Origin: JAGVMG01 sp964461105
Lineage (GTDB): Bacteria > Chlamydiota > Chlamydiia > Chlamydiales > Rhabdochlamydiaceae
Assembly (NCBI GenBank): GCA_964461105.1
Contig: CAYWSY010000072.1
Span: forward strand, 1 to 10,620
Reading direction: 5' to 3'
Length of the DNA stretch: 10,620 nucleotides
The translations under genes and the position numbers were made by a program. Under the pieces are notes generated by a model. That model ran no database searches, had not been told where the DNA came from, and was given only the letters and a program-made list of their open reading frames with translations. This document shows, in pieces, positions 1-4,958 of this stretch (position 1 is its first letter; every line of letters starts with the position of its first letter).

Positions 1-1
1 G

Positions 2-61
2 ATCCAACCCCGGGACTTTGACGCAAAAATAGCTGCAAGAACTTTGTTTAAAGACGACTAG
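2..61 (+). pseudogene. Repeat copy A: C-terminal coding relic ending RTLFKDD-stop
   Basis: From base 2 the plus strand reads without a stop as a short peptide ending DAKIAARTLFKDD, then TAG at 59-61. The window edge cuts the upstream part, so it may be the true end of a gene that begins outside. About 50 bp of it recurs in inverted orientation at 1708-1764 and, more diverged, in direct orientation at 1747-1806. All three copies read as a similar C-terminus followed by TAG, which suggests tails of a duplicated gene rather than a non-coding repeat. I do not recognise the family. Confidence 0.4.
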
Positions 62-228
62 TTTCAACTAACTTCGGGACATCCTCCTTCCTGAGCCGAT
101 GTCTGCTGATCGGAACAACGCCGAAGGATGCTGGAATTACAGCTTGGGTTGGATTAAGGGTTTAAGTTTTAAGGTAGGGTGTCTGGGTTTTTTGAGAAGT
201 TACCCCCTACACCTCGTGAACGCATACC
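62..228. other. Intergenic stretch with no identifiable gene
   Basis: These 167 bases lie between repeat copy A and the end of the membrane-anchored protein gene. Short open stretches exist in both directions, but none has a ribosome-binding site or a recognisable peptide. A weak inverted pair, CATCCT near 77 and AGGATG near 125, brackets part of it. The TTTTTT at 188-193 is not preceded by a convincing stem for either strand. I see no promoter or RNA gene. Confidence 0.3.
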
Positions 229-1134
229 CTATTTTGATGTTAATTGCTGCAATGTGATTTCAAGGAAATCGCCTTGACTGTACTGCTTCAGGATTTTCTG
301 ATAATGGCTTTTGTATTTTTTTTGAAGAAGCTGTGTTTCCATTGTATCTTTATCGACCATGAACCCCGGAAGATTCATAAATAGGGGATTGAAATGCTGT
401 TGGCGAGTAAAGGGCTGCAGTTTATTGTTAGAACCCTCCTTTTTTTTTATTGGTGATTGAGGTTTGTGTTGTAAATGAAAAAGCCAAGCATTATTTCGCC
501 CGTATCCCAGAAGTGTCCCAATGAGTCCTTGATGGTCTTTTAAAACGCTGGAAAAAATATCATTGCTTTTGATGATTTCTTGTAAGACGGATTTCGGGGT
601 AACGTGCTTGCCGAGCACCGATCTAAAGTCTTCCAGATTTTCATGGATTGTTGCCAGCGCGGCTTTTTTATTAATCAAAACAATCGCTGAGAAATTATTA
701 TCTATAAAATTTCTAGATTCAATAAGACTGTAATTTTTCATGGAGAACTTGTTTTGGTTTTTTTTCCATATTTTCCAGCCTTGAATGATTTTTTTGTTAA
801 ATGGATGAAAATAACTAAATCGAGAATTGCGAGATAAAAATGGATCGTTTTTTTTAGAATCTTCTTTGCAATAAACAAGAACGGATAAAGGTTTATCTCC
901 AAATAGACAATATCCAAAGCTGTCAAAAGCAATTGCAGAGCGAAAAAAGAACTCTAAGCATTCATGTTCATCTTGTGGCATGTTTGTCAATTGATGAGAA
1001 ACAGAATGTGGTTCGCGCCAAAAAAATAGAACAATACCAAGAAGCATGGCTAACCAAAAGGTTAGCCATGCTTTTGGAAAGATCCGAGCATTTACTCTCG
1101 GGGCTTTAATAGAATTAGACGTTGAGCTAAGCAT
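229..1134 (-). CDS. Membrane-anchored hypothetical protein, chlamydial-type family
   Basis: The product is about 301 residues. A basic N-terminus is followed by one clear transmembrane segment at about residues 22-39 (AWLTFWLAMLLGIVLFFW). The remaining 260 residues are mostly polar and lysine-rich, as in a single-pass protein with its body outside the cytoplasm. Residues 59-82 contain ECLEFFFRSAIAFDSFGYCLFGDKP. From memory, FGDKP-type segments like this occur in lineage-specific hypothetical proteins of environmental chlamydiae, so a function cannot be assigned. The start is uncertain. ATG at 1140 overlaps the upstream stop as ATGA, while ATG at 1134 sits 6 bases after GAGG, the better ribosome-binding distance. 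An ATG at 1176 would lie inside the upstream gene. The gene is probably co-translated with the secreted zinc-ribbon gene before it. It is AT-rich compared with the suc operon. Confidence 0.72.
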   Translation of the reverse strand: MLSSTSNSIKAPRVNARIFPKAWLTFWLAMLLGIVLFFWREPHSVSHQLTNMPQDEHECLEFFFRSAIAFDSFGYCLFGDKPLSVLVYCKEDSKKNDPFLSRNSRFSYFHPFNKKIIQGWKIWKKNQNKFSMKNYSLIESRNFIDNNFSAIVLINKKAALATIHENLEDFRSVLGKHVTPKSVLQEIIKSNDIFSSVLKDHQGLIGTLLGYGRNNAWLFHLQHKPQSPIKKKEGSNNKLQPFTRQQHFNPLFMNLPGFMVDKDTMETQLLQKKYKSHYQKILKQYSQGDFLEITLQQLTSK

Positions 1135-1136
1135 TA

Positions 1137-1472
1137 TCATCCTCGATATCCACATTCGCGACATTCTCTGTCCCATCCTGTGTTGTCTTCATAACCACAA
1201 TTGGGACATGTCCAATACCAAGACCACTCATTATCGAAGCTTGTAATGAACATTCCTTTGTTATCATGGAATATAGCATTTGTTTTGACCCAAGAATTAT
1301 TCTGGTGAAAAAAAATCCCTTTTTCTGAAAAAGTGATTTGTTCAGGAGAAACGTAAATTCTTTGAGATGAGGCAGACTCAGTTGTTTGGGGTTGATTTAC
1401 AAGTTCTTCAGCATGGGCAAAGCCAGTGAGGATTAATAGTAGTCCAAAGATTCGATATAACGCCATTTTCAT
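1137..1472 (-). CDS. Small secreted protein with C-terminal zinc ribbon
   Basis: The 111-residue product begins with a typical Sec signal peptide (MKMALYRIFGLLLILTGFAHA), with a likely signal-peptidase I site after AHA at residue 21. The middle is polar with no clear domain. The C-terminus holds a four-cysteine ribbon, CPNC at 89-92 and CREC at 104-107 (C-x2-C-x11-C-x2-C), which should bind zinc. A zinc ribbon on an exported protein is uncommon, because such folds are usually cytosolic; in an oxidising compartment the cysteines could pair instead. GGAG stands 5 bases before the ATG. The stop overlaps the start of the following membrane-protein gene (ATGA), so the two are probably translationally coupled and may act together at the envelope. 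I do not recognise the family. Confidence 0.72.
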   Translation of the reverse strand: MKMALYRIFGLLLILTGFAHAEELVNQPQTTESASSQRIYVSPEQITFSEKGIFFHQNNSWVKTNAIFHDNKGMFITSFDNEWSWYWTCPNCGYEDNTGWDRECRECGYRG

Positions 1473-1506
1473 ACACGCTCCGTAAAAAGTTAATGTTTTC
1501 TCTGAA

Positions 1507-1526
1507 ATTCATTTAAAAAAATGAAT
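1507..1526. promoter_or_regulatory. Inverted repeat upstream of the zinc-ribbon gene
   Basis: ATTCATTT (1507-1514) and AAATGAAT (1519-1526) form a perfect 8-bp inverted repeat around AAAA, starting 35 bases before the ATG at 1472. Position and symmetry suit an operator or a weak 5'-UTR hairpin. A weak minus-strand promoter candidate lies just upstream (TTGTAA, 17 bases, TATCCC). The AT-rich composition makes chance occurrence possible. Confidence 0.25.
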
Positions 1527-1540
1527 GCATCAAGGGATAG

Positions 1541-1721
1541 CATCGGAGTAAATATTTTACAATAGCCATTTTAACGGACACAGTAGAAGGAGTGCCTTTA
1601 TGCAACAAGGCCGACGATGTTGCTTTTGGAGCGATTGAAGTAGAAGAATGGAAAAAGGTTTTGCAGGGTAACCACACCTCTGGAAGTTTTAGAAGAGCGG
1701 GAACGTGCTAGTACAGTTTAA
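1541..1721 (+). pseudogene. Frameshifted plus-strand coding relic
   Basis: After a TAG at 1538-1540 the plus strand reads on as a peptide-like frame containing ILTDTVEGVPLCNKADDVAF and then GAIEVEEWKKVLQG, to about 1669. A +1 shift near 1667-1671 then opens a second frame, TTPLEVLEERERASTV, ending in TAA at 1719-1721. Charge and residue composition look like real protein in both halves, and the two join naturally across one indel. There is no start codon with a ribosome-binding site and the 5' part is missing. I read it as the decayed 3' end of a gene of unknown family, abutting repeat copy B. Confidence 0.4.
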
Positions 1722-1806
1722 ACAAAGTTCTTGGTATTATTTTTAGCTTGAAAGCCCCGGGGTTGAAGCAAAAATAATTACAAAAACTTTATTTACAGAC
1801 TATTAG
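1708..1806. repeat. Large imperfect palindrome: repeat copies B (inverted) and C (direct)
   Basis: The palindrome is centred on CCCCGGGG (1755-1762), with arms of about 45-50 bases. The left arm read on the minus strand (1764 to 1708) gives a peptide tail with IIPRTLFKLY then TAG. The right arm read on the plus strand (1747 to 1806) gives EAKIITKTLFTDY then TAG. Both match copy A at 2-61, and copy B is the closer (AAGAACTTTGTTTAAA is shared exactly). Two tail copies therefore meet head to head. The structure could fold into a long hairpin and act as a terminator for the minus-strand gene ending at 1821, although it lacks a clean U tract. Confidence 0.55.
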
Positions 1807-1820
1807 AACGGATAGGTCTC

Positions 1821-2207
1821 TTAGCGGTTTGCTCTAGCCAGCCATACAAAGCAGTCGAAATAGCGTTCTAAATCTTTTAGAGATGTGTTGTATTCGTCGC
1901 TTCCGAGCGCCGCAGCAGCAAACAATTCGCGCACTCGTAGAATTTCTCTTCGGCGTCCCTTCCATCGAGGATCTTCGATGGTGAGATAAAATAAATCTAA
2001 CCCTCGTGCAACAGCTCCCCAGTAGCGAGCTTGATTGTCGTTGGCTCTAAGAGCTCGGCCTACTTCGCTTCCAATGTTGGCCATTTGCTCATTAAGAGAA
2101 AACTTCGCCCAACTCATCCTAATAGACTCTAAGTGTTCTAGATTTGTAGCCATGTTTATTTGTTTTGAACCACTTTCTAACAGGATTTCCTCTCCGTCCG
2201 AATGCAT
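1821..2207 (-). CDS. Small helical 'NIGSEV'-family hypothetical protein
   Basis: The conserved part runs from MATNLEHLESIRMSW through LNEQMANIGSEVGRAL, GLDLFYLTIEDPRWKGR and ILRVRELF to a C-terminal LERYFDCFVWLAR. From memory this pattern (IR..W...L..Q..NIGSEV.RA...LDLTI.DP....R..E..RVRE) marks a widespread family of about 130 residues with no known function, often found in variable genome regions. It should be soluble and largely helical, with no signal peptide. The start is ambiguous. ATG 2207 has GGAG 5 bases upstream and is used here. ATG 2153 is where family homology begins but has no ribosome-binding site. ATG 2225 is the longest form after the upstream stop. Residues before 2153 belong to a truncated DUF5674-like segment fused in frame. 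Confidence 0.65.
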   Translation of the reverse strand: MHSDGEEILLESGSKQINMATNLEHLESIRMSWAKFSLNEQMANIGSEVGRALRANDNQARYWGAVARGLDLFYLTIEDPRWKGRRREILRVRELFAAAALGSDEYNTSLKDLERYFDCFVWLARANR

Positions 2208-2339
2208 TGTTACTCCAGCAATCATAATAGCTCGTTCTATATCGACGACTGCTTTAACTAACGCTCCGTATGTGCTTTTTAATTCCAGCTCAAGCAGGTC
2301 AGTTTTTTGTACTTACTGCTCAATGATCTTAGTTGGCAT
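2154..2339 (-). pseudogene. Truncated DUF5674-like N-terminal segment with in-frame TAA
   Basis: GAGG stands 7 bases before an ATG at 2339 that begins MPTKIIEQ, then TAA at 2315-2313, then the same frame continues with LKSTYGALVKAVVDIERAIM and HSDGEEILLESGSKQIN. This closely follows the N-terminal half of DUF5674 proteins as I remember them (VKAVVDIEKGIM, HADAEALLLE.GSKQE.LWGINLYP). The second half of that family (WGINLYP, INIRP..GNRSR) is absent: after GSKQIN the frame enters the ATG of the NIGSEV gene at 2153. I infer a deletion or recombination fused two genes, plus one nonsense change at codon 9. Whether any product is made depends on initiation downstream of the TAA. The DUF5674 assignment is from memory. 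Confidence 0.5.
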
Positions 2340-2404
2340 ATCAAATCCTCAAGAAACTTCAAAATAACATGAAATGCTATGAAAAGCAAGAGCCGTGTTC
2401 TTTA

Positions 2405-2430
2405 TGTATAGTGAATGGTAGCAGGATCAA
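2405..2430 (-). promoter_or_regulatory. Weak promoter candidate upstream of the DUF5674-like start
   Basis: On the minus strand, TTGATC is followed after 14 bases by TATACA, about 65 bases before the ATG at 2339. The hexamers are acceptable but the spacer is shorter than the usual 16-18, so this is only a candidate. Confidence 0.15.
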
Positions 2431-2510
2431 TGTGACACGAGCGGATATGCCAAACGAATTGGTTCGGAAATCGAAACTCGGTTCGGTCTCGAACGGAATT
2501 GTGCAACAAA

Positions 2511-2532
2511 GACGATCTCAATTGAGATTGTC
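2511..2532. promoter_or_regulatory. Operator-like palindrome
   Basis: ATCTCAATTGAGAT (2515-2528) is a perfect 14-bp palindrome. It extends to a 22-bp palindrome with one mismatched pair (GAC at 2511-2513, GTC at 2530-2532). It lies between the GNAT terminator and the upstream region of the DUF5674-like gene, a plausible place for a dimeric repressor controlling minus-strand transcription. No cognate regulator is present in the window. Confidence 0.3.
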
Positions 2533-2533
2533 A

Positions 2534-2565
2534 TAAAAAAAGGCCAGGTTTAAGGACCTGGCCTT
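2534..2565 (-). terminator. Intrinsic terminator after the GNAT gene
   Basis: A perfect 10-bp stem, AAGGCCAGGT (2540-2549) with ACCTGGCCTT (2556-2565), closes a 6-base loop. On the minus strand it is followed by a run of seven T. It lies about 67 bases beyond the stop of the acetyltransferase gene and is the best terminator in the window. Confidence 0.85.
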
Positions 2566-2608
2566 ATGATTGGAGGTGGAGAGACTCATTCAGAACTTTT
2601 CATTGGCA

Positions 2609-2634
2609 AAATCGCAGTAATTTAAGTGCGATTT
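2609..2634 (-). other. Hairpin at the GNAT stop codon
   Basis: AAATCGCA (2609-2616) pairs with TGCGATTT (2627-2634) around a 10-base loop, directly at and after the acetyltransferase stop. Only a short T run follows on the minus strand. It may be an mRNA 3'-end stabilising hairpin preceding the stronger terminator at 2534-2565. Confidence 0.3.
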
Positions 2635-3121
2635 ACAAAAGTTTAATTGGGGTGTCCAATAATTTTTTTCGCATTCGGTAGTTAGTAAATTCTATCCCAT
2701 TGTGGATTTTGGTTTGTTTCTCAAGAATTTCAAAGCCTAATCTTTTGGCAACGGGCATAGCCACGATACTTGCTTCAGTTGTTAATTCTTGAAGACCAAG
2801 TGTTCGCGCAGCTTCTTCCAACTTTCTAAAGATCCTTTGAGCAGCGCCTGAGCCTTGATATTTTTTATGAACGAAAAGATGGTCGATATATCCTTGATAT
2901 GACATATCTCCAAAAGCGATAAGTTTTTTTTCATCTTCCGCAACGTAGGTAATGTTACCTAATAAATTTTCAAGCCAAAGGTCTTGATTGATTACGTTTG
3001 AGTTTCCCCAGGCTTCTATCTGTACGGGGTCATAATACCTGCTAGCAATTGTGTGAATCGAATCACAAAAAATAGCAATTACCTCTTCTAAATCATCGGG
3101 AATAAATTTCCTAATAATCAT
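2633..3121 (-). CDS. GNAT-family N-acetyltransferase, YafP-like
   Basis: The 162-residue product has GNAT-fold features. The N-terminus is IRKFIPDDLEEVIAIF. The central YIDHLFVHKKYQGSGAA (about residues 78-94) carries the acetyl-CoA pyrophosphate-binding Q-x-x-G-x-A/G loop. TEASIVAMPVAKRLGF (115-130) matches the C-terminal half of the fold, and FTNYRMRKKL closes it. The layout, especially HTIASRYYDPVQIEAW and the EASI..P...RLGF block, resembles E. coli YafP. It should transfer acetyl from acetyl-CoA to an amine, but the acceptor cannot be read from sequence. The start at 3121 is chosen because AAGGA lies 7 bases upstream and homology begins there. A longer frame to 3208 only adds a hydrophobic, unconserved tail encoded at the edge of the MITE target. 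It stands alone with its own terminator, in an AT-rich accessory region. Confidence 0.85.
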   Translation of the reverse strand: MIIRKFIPDDLEEVIAIFCDSIHTIASRYYDPVQIEAWGNSNVINQDLWLENLLGNITYVAEDEKKLIAFGDMSYQGYIDHLFVHKKYQGSGAAQRIFRKLEEAARTLGLQELTTEASIVAMPVAKRLGFEILEKQTKIHNGIEFTNYRMRKKLLDTPIKLL

Positions 3122-3196
3122 TTTAGTTCCTTTTTTTAGATTTTTTAATAAAAACCATAGAAGTTCTGAGATTAAAAACATAGGAAAACCTAATGT

Positions 3197-3448
3197 ATGG
3201 AAAAACAAAGCCGGTTACACGGCAGGATACCTGCAAAGTCTTTTTATTGAGCAACAAAATCAACGATAAAAATGATATAATGATATAACGATGAAAAAAA
3301 TTCCTATCGTTTAATCATTATATCGTTCCAATCATTTTTTGTCTCATGCTTCGGAGGACTTTGCAGGTATCCTGGGTTACACGGTCGAGAGAGTTACGAG
3401 GACGATAAAGAGGCCGTCTTGGAGCGGATTCGGTTTTTAACAAACTAA
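3197..3448 (+). pseudogene. Short reading frame interrupted by the MITE-like element
   Basis: Starting at ATG 3197 the plus strand reads MEKQSRLHGR and then enters the inserted element, which brings a TGA about eight codons in. If the 152-bp element and one 10-bp target copy are removed, the frame runs on through GRESYEDDKEAVLERI and RFLTN to TAA at 3446-3448, giving 29 codons. The charged, codon-like composition suggests genuine coding sequence, perhaps a remnant of a longer gene, since a TAA lies in frame just before the ATG. There is no strong ribosome-binding site, and 29 codons alone could be chance. I do not recognise the peptide. Confidence 0.35.
3213..3384. mobile_element. MITE-like element with 18-bp TIRs and 10-bp target duplication
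   Basis: CAGGATACCTGCAAAGTC (3223-3240) and its exact reverse complement (3357-3374) bound a 152-bp element. It is flanked directly by GGTTACACGG at 3213-3222 and 3375-3384, the expected target-site duplication. The inside is AT-rich and largely self-complementary (ATGATATAATGATATAACGAT, about 3272-3292, against ATCGTTTAATCATTATATCGTT, 3306-3327), so the whole can fold as a long hairpin. It has no coding capacity and must have been moved by a transposase encoded elsewhere. A 9-10 bp duplication fits some IS4-type elements among others, but the source family is unknown. The perfect ends and duplication point to a fairly recent insertion. Confidence 0.85.
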
Positions 3449-3479
3449 AAAACCTTATCATTTATATCATTATATCATT
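3271..3479. repeat. 18-bp AT-rich inverted repeat linking MITE interior and downstream flank
   Basis: AATGATATAATGATATAA at 3271-3288, inside the element, has an exact reverse complement at 3462-3479, outside it and near the end of lpdA. The outer copy continues as further ATATCATT units to about 3488. It may be a trace of another, degraded copy of the same element family or a local low-complexity array. It is too AT-rich for either reading to be firm. Confidence 0.4.
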
Positions 3480-3546
3480 CATATCATTGTCTTGTCGCTC
3501 GCTTTAAAAACCTTCCAACTTTTGAGATTTCTTGGATATAACTCTT

Positions 3547-4947
3547 TTACTTATGAAGCGCGCGCTTGTGAACGGCAAGCGCAGCTTCTTTCACTGCTTC
3601 AGATAGTGTCGGATGGGCATGCGGCGCATTGGCAATCTCAAGCGCAGTCATGCGCTTGTTGATGGCAACAGCGCACTCTCCAATGAGCTCTGAGGCGTGT
3701 GGGCCGATGATATGCACTCCCACGATCCGATCTGACCCAGTCTCAGCAATCATCTTGACAAACCCTTCATCCTCTGCCGTGCACCGTGCCCGAGAATTGG
3801 CTTTAAAGGGAAAGTTCCCAATTTGTACAGAAAGCCCCATCGCTTTGGCCTCTGCTTCAGTGAGTCCCACGGAAGCCACTTCTGGAAAGGTATAGACGAC
3901 ATTTGGGATCGAGGCGTAGTCGATATGGGGATGGTGTCCTGCGATGATCTCTGCAACAGCGACTCCTTCTTCAGATGCTTTATGTGCAAGCATCGGACCA
4001 TCGACGATATCCCCGATCGCAAAGATGTTGGGAACCGACGTTCTAAATTGTCCATTGATGGGAATCATTCCTTTTGCATCAGGTGTGATTCCGACCTTGT
4101 CTAATCCCAACCCTTTGGTGTAGGGCCTGCGTCCGATGGCTTCAAGAACCACATCTGCTTTCATCTCTTGGACGGACTGATCGGGAAGTTGGACTTTTAA
4201 GCTCATCTGATCCCCCGTGATTTCAGCTGCAATGACTTTCGAAGAGAGATGAAAGATAAGTCCTTGTTTTTGCAGCGCATGCTGGAGTTCCTTCGAGAGA
4301 CTCTCATCGAGCGTTGGACAGATGCGCGGGAGAAATTCGACAAAGGTAACCTCGGCGCCTAATCTCCGATAGACCGATCCGAGCTCAACACCGATAATCC
4401 CAGCTCCGATCACAATCATTTTTTTGGGCACGCTAGAGAGGGAAAGCGCTCCTGTCGAGGAGAGGATCCGCTTTTCATCAAAGGGGAGAAAAGGAAGCGC
4501 AATCGGCTCTGAGCCGGTTGCCAAAATGATGTGGCGCGCTTGAATGACTTGAGATGAAGGGCCGCTGGATACGGTGATCTCTGTCGGGGATTTAAGCTCC
4601 GCTGTGCCGATGAATCGATCGATTTTATTTTTTTTAAATAAACCGCCGATCCCTTCATTAAAAGAGGCAATGACTTTTTCTTTGCGATCCATCATCTGTT
4701 TGAAATCCACACGGAGAGCTTCTGTTTTGATTCCATGTGAAGTGCCGTCTTCCTTGATTCTCCAATAGAGTTCAGATGAATGCAGCAGCGCTTTAGATGG
4801 GATGCAACCGACATTGAGGCAGGTGCCACCTAAGCTGCTCTCTTTTTCTATGCAGGCGGTTTTTAATCCTAACTGACTTGAGCGAATGGCAGCAACATAG
4901 CCGCCAGGTCCCGATCCGATCACGATCACATCGTATATGTCTGCCAT
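3547..4947 (-). CDS. lpdA: Dihydrolipoyl dehydrogenase (E3)
   Basis: This FAD enzyme reoxidises the dihydrolipoyl arm of the E2 subunit and passes electrons to NAD+. The 466-residue length is normal. Residues 8-19 are the FAD-binding IVIGSGPGGYVA. The redox-active disulfide is C43 and C48 in GGTCLNVGCIPSK. The NAD-binding glycine loop is GAGIIG at 181-186, and GDI at 312-314 with MLAHKASEEG contacts FAD. The C-terminal active site is HAHPTLSE (H445, E450), supplied to the partner subunit of the dimer. AGAGG stands just before the ATG, and only 11 bases separate it from sucB, so it is the third gene of the sucAB operon. That placement suggests dedication to 2-oxoglutarate dehydrogenase, although an E3 can serve several complexes. 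No strong terminator follows; AT-rich repeats and the MITE do. Confidence 0.97.
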   Translation of the reverse strand: MADIYDVIVIGSGPGGYVAAIRSSQLGLKTACIEKESSLGGTCLNVGCIPSKALLHSSELYWRIKEDGTSHGIKTEALRVDFKQMMDRKEKVIASFNEGIGGLFKKNKIDRFIGTAELKSPTEITVSSGPSSQVIQARHIILATGSEPIALPFLPFDEKRILSSTGALSLSSVPKKMIVIGAGIIGVELGSVYRRLGAEVTFVEFLPRICPTLDESLSKELQHALQKQGLIFHLSSKVIAAEITGDQMSLKVQLPDQSVQEMKADVVLEAIGRRPYTKGLGLDKVGITPDAKGMIPINGQFRTSVPNIFAIGDIVDGPMLAHKASEEGVAVAEIIAGHHPHIDYASIPNVVYTFPEVASVGLTEAEAKAMGLSVQIGNFPFKANSRARCTAEDEGFVKMIAETGSDRIVGVHIIGPHASELIGECAVAINKRMTALEIANAPHAHPTLSEAVKEAALAVHKRALHK

Positions 4948-4958
4948 ATAGCCTCTTT

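Noticed and set aside
2333..2536. Plus-strand 67-codon frame ahead of the terminator
   Set aside because: It has no good ribosome-binding site, overlaps the start of the minus-strand gene, and its peptide matches nothing I recognise. The end (MPNELVRKSKLGS onward) could be a relic, but support is too thin.
2572..2590. TGGAGGTGGAGAGACTC resembles a reversed tRNA 3' end (CCA plus acceptor arm) just before a terminator, as in an attachment site
   Set aside because: The T-loop TTCGA motif and the rest of a tRNA are missing, no second copy is present in the window and there is no integrase. A genome search for a matching tRNA end would decide.
3122..3208. Longer N-terminus of the acetyltransferase, starting at 3208
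   Set aside because: The extra 29 residues are hydrophobic and not GNAT-like, and ATG 3121 has a good AAGGA site where homology begins.
3431..3453. GGTTTTT/AAAAACC hairpin as lpdA terminator
   Set aside because: The stem is nearly all A/T, sits about 95 bases past the stop, overlaps the restored reading frame, and lacks a proper G+C stem with a U tract.
229..3500. Toxin-antitoxin or phage-defence system in the left region
   Set aside because: There are small genes, relics and repeats, but no toxin fold, nuclease, ATPase or antitoxin motif is visible. The GNAT protein resembles YafP, but no partner gene is adjacent in the usual arrangement.
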